Source: an uncultured Myxococcales bacterium (GTDB lineage: Bacteria > Myxococcota_A > Polyangia > Nannocystales > Nannocystaceae). Taken from it: a DNA stretch of 36,742 nucleotides. The position numbers and the translations under genes were made by a program. The stretch is taken from the NCBI GenBank assembly GCA_902826865.1, contig CADEGN010000002.1, positions 34,010 through 70,751 on the forward strand, written 5' to 3'. How positions within the stretch are numbered: the stretch's first letter is position 1; every line of letters starts with the position of its first letter. The notes under the pieces were generated by a model. It saw nothing but the letters and a program-made list of their open reading frames with translations. It was not told the origin of the DNA and did not search any database. Positions 35,448-36,742 of the stretch are shown here, one piece after another.

Positions 35448-35553
35448 GATGGGCGCGCGCACGCGTCCGGTCCCCCGGTTGGGGTGGTTTCGCGGCGCGG
35501 GTTGCGGTTTTCCAAGGACGCGGGCCTCGCGCCGCGAACGCCCCGGGGTGGGG

Positions 35554-36339
35554 CTATCTGGCCGCAGTGAGGATGCGAGAGATCGCGGCGATCGTCTCTG
35601 GGGTCGTCCCGCAGCAGCCGCCCAGGAGCGACAGGCGGCGGTGGTCCGCGATCTCCGTCAGCCGTGCTGCGAACACCTCGTCGGCAAGGCCGGCGCTGCG
35701 ACCGGGATACGCGCCAAGCTCGAGCTCGGGTGCTGCCTGGCGCAGGCGGGCGAGGGCGTCGTCGGTGGCGGCGAGATCGCAGCAGTGCACGGCCAACAGA
35801 GACACCGGAAGATTGGCCGCGCGTTCGATGGGCACGCCGGAGAGCGATTGTCCACCGCGGCGCGCGACGAGGCTGGCCCAGCGGGTGCACGGGATCTCAC
35901 CGCAGACCGACAACGCGCGTGCGAGCTCATCGGGATCGACGAACGACTCGAACAGAAGTACATCCACGCCCGCGGCGACCAAAGCCCGGGCGGTTTCGGC
36001 GTACTGCGGCCGGCGGAGGTCGGCGGGGATCTCCCGCGGAAGCATGGCGACGGCACCTGCCACGGCGACGCCGCGCACCTCGGTCGCGGCCGCGCGCGCG
36101 AGGCTGACCGCCACCGCGGCCAGGTCTTCGACGCGATCCCCGACGTAGTGGCGATGTAGGCACGTCGTGTTTGCCGTGAGCACCCGCGCGCCCGCGCGGA
36201 GGTACTCGCGATGAATCTCCCGGACGAGCTCGGGGGCAGTCTCGAGTGCCGCCGCACTCCACTGCGGCGGGGCGAGCTCGTGTCCGCGCCGGACAAGCTC
36301 GGTACCCATGGCGCCGCTGAGCAGAGTAGGCGAGAGCAC
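35554..36339 (-). CDS. Homocysteine S-methyltransferase-family protein
   Basis: This 261-residue protein belongs to the Zn-dependent homocysteine methyltransferase family (MmuM/MetH N-terminal-like). It has LLSGAMGTELVRRG at the N-terminus, ANTTCLHRH, VLLFESF, a VHCCD segment with Cys186/187 and the GGCCGTTPETI motif with Cys242/243. These supply the expected three zinc-binding cysteines. It is shorter than MmuM (about 310), with no cobalamin or folate domain, so S-methylmethionine or a betaine-like donor is more likely than folate. The GTG start is 6 nt after the stop of a Cys-rich gene, indicating an operon. Confidence 0.85.
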   Translation of the reverse strand: MLSPTLLSGAMGTELVRRGHELAPPQWSAAALETAPELVREIHREYLRAGARVLTANTTCLHRHYVGDRVEDLAAVAVSLARAAATEVRGVAVAGAVAMLPREIPADLRRPQYAETARALVAAGVDVLLFESFVDPDELARALSVCGEIPCTRWASLVARRGGQSLSGVPIERAANLPVSLLAVHCCDLAATDDALARLRQAAPELELGAYPGRSAGLADEVFAARLTEIADHRRLSLLGGCCGTTPETIAAISRILTAAR

Positions 36340-36345
36340 GCCGGA

Positions 36346-36742
36346 TCAGTCTCCTGGATCGCTGCAGGTGCCTTCGCAGCAGTCGGGCATGAGACAAAAG
36401 GAGGGATCGCTGGCCTGCGAAATCGCCGGCATCTGGCGGCAGATGTACCCGTCACGGTTGCACTGCGCGTCGTCGCTGCAAATAAGCGCGCAGTACTCGA
36501 ACGTGCCCATGACGCCGAGGCAGGCGACGCCGCCGGCGGGATCGCACATCGGATCATCGGGCACAACCCGCGTGTCGCCATCGGGGAGGGCGCACGGCTT
36601 ACTGCAATAGCCGAGCGGAAGTTCGAAGATGACGGCTTGGTGCAGGCACACCGCCCCGGCGCCAAGGAGCGTCACGCACTCTGCGTCTTGGGAGCACGCA
36701 GCGCCCCACGTCTCCTGCAGCGGATTGGTCATGCCGTCGGTG
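36346..36742 (-). CDS. Cys-rich protein, 5' end beyond the window (partial)
   Basis: This frame is open to the right edge, so the true start and any signal peptide lie outside the window. The visible part of about 130 residues is rich in Cys (for example YCSKPC, CNRDGYIC, CCEGTC) with Asp and Pro between them. It resembles secreted disulfide-rich proteins of myxobacteria. The Met at 36732 should not be taken as a proven start. The stop is 6 nt before the methyltransferase start. Confidence 0.6.
   Translation of the reverse strand, partial: TDGMTNPLQETWGAACSQDAECVTLLGAGAVCLHQAVIFELPLGYCSKPCALPDGDTRVVPDDPMCDPAGGVACLGVMGTFEYCALICSDDAQCNRDGYICRQMPAISQASDPSFCLMPDCCEGTCSDPGD

Overview
The window is GC-rich DNA with strongly G/C-biased third codon positions. 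It carries Hanks-type Ser/Thr kinases, FHA-domain proteins, many lipoproteins, FG-GAP and Cys-rich surface proteins, and dense short operons. This fits a myxobacterium-like member of Myxococcota, perhaps of the Nannocystaceae/Polyangia type. That placement rests on gene content recalled from memory, not on a search.

Region 1 (1-11008) starts at the end of a type VI secretion (T6SS) cluster: a probable tssG tail and a complete tssH/clpV. A minus-strand operon follows: a membrane histidine kinase, a thiamine-diphosphate enzyme, and two citrate-synthase-fold proteins that lack most of the usual catalytic residues. All are joined by overlaps or an 8-nt gap. T6SS-type genes resume with a TagH-like FHA protein and two lipoproteins.

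Region 2 (11165-24662) is a phospho-signalling and envelope island. It holds an FHA protein with about 16 WD40 repeats, an FHA-TM-LysM-M74 murein endopeptidase, a transmembrane Ser/Thr kinase whose linker carries repeated Thr-Val-x-Leu motifs, and a second kinase that runs out of frame into an M16-peptidase remnant. It also holds an FG-GAP lipoprotein, a compact TssB/TssC-like fusion and a lipoprotein. Together with ClpV and TagH it suggests threonine-phosphorylation control of a T6SS or of cell-wall remodelling, by analogy with PpkA/Fha1.

Region 3 (24842-31631) is more ordinary: a beta-lactamase-fold lipoprotein, a LysR regulator divergent from two small lipoproteins, an EamA transporter, and a malic enzyme with a phosphotransacetylase-like domain (MaeB).

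Region 4 (31730-35385) is an ECF sigma operon: sigma factor, a membrane protein with a TPR-like tail (apparently broken by one missing base), a Cys-rich lipoprotein and a probable outer-membrane protein. The genes overlap at ATGA/GTGA junctions. The window ends with a homocysteine S-methyltransferase-like gene behind a truncated Cys-rich protein. I saw no tRNA, rRNA, CRISPR array or insertion sequence.
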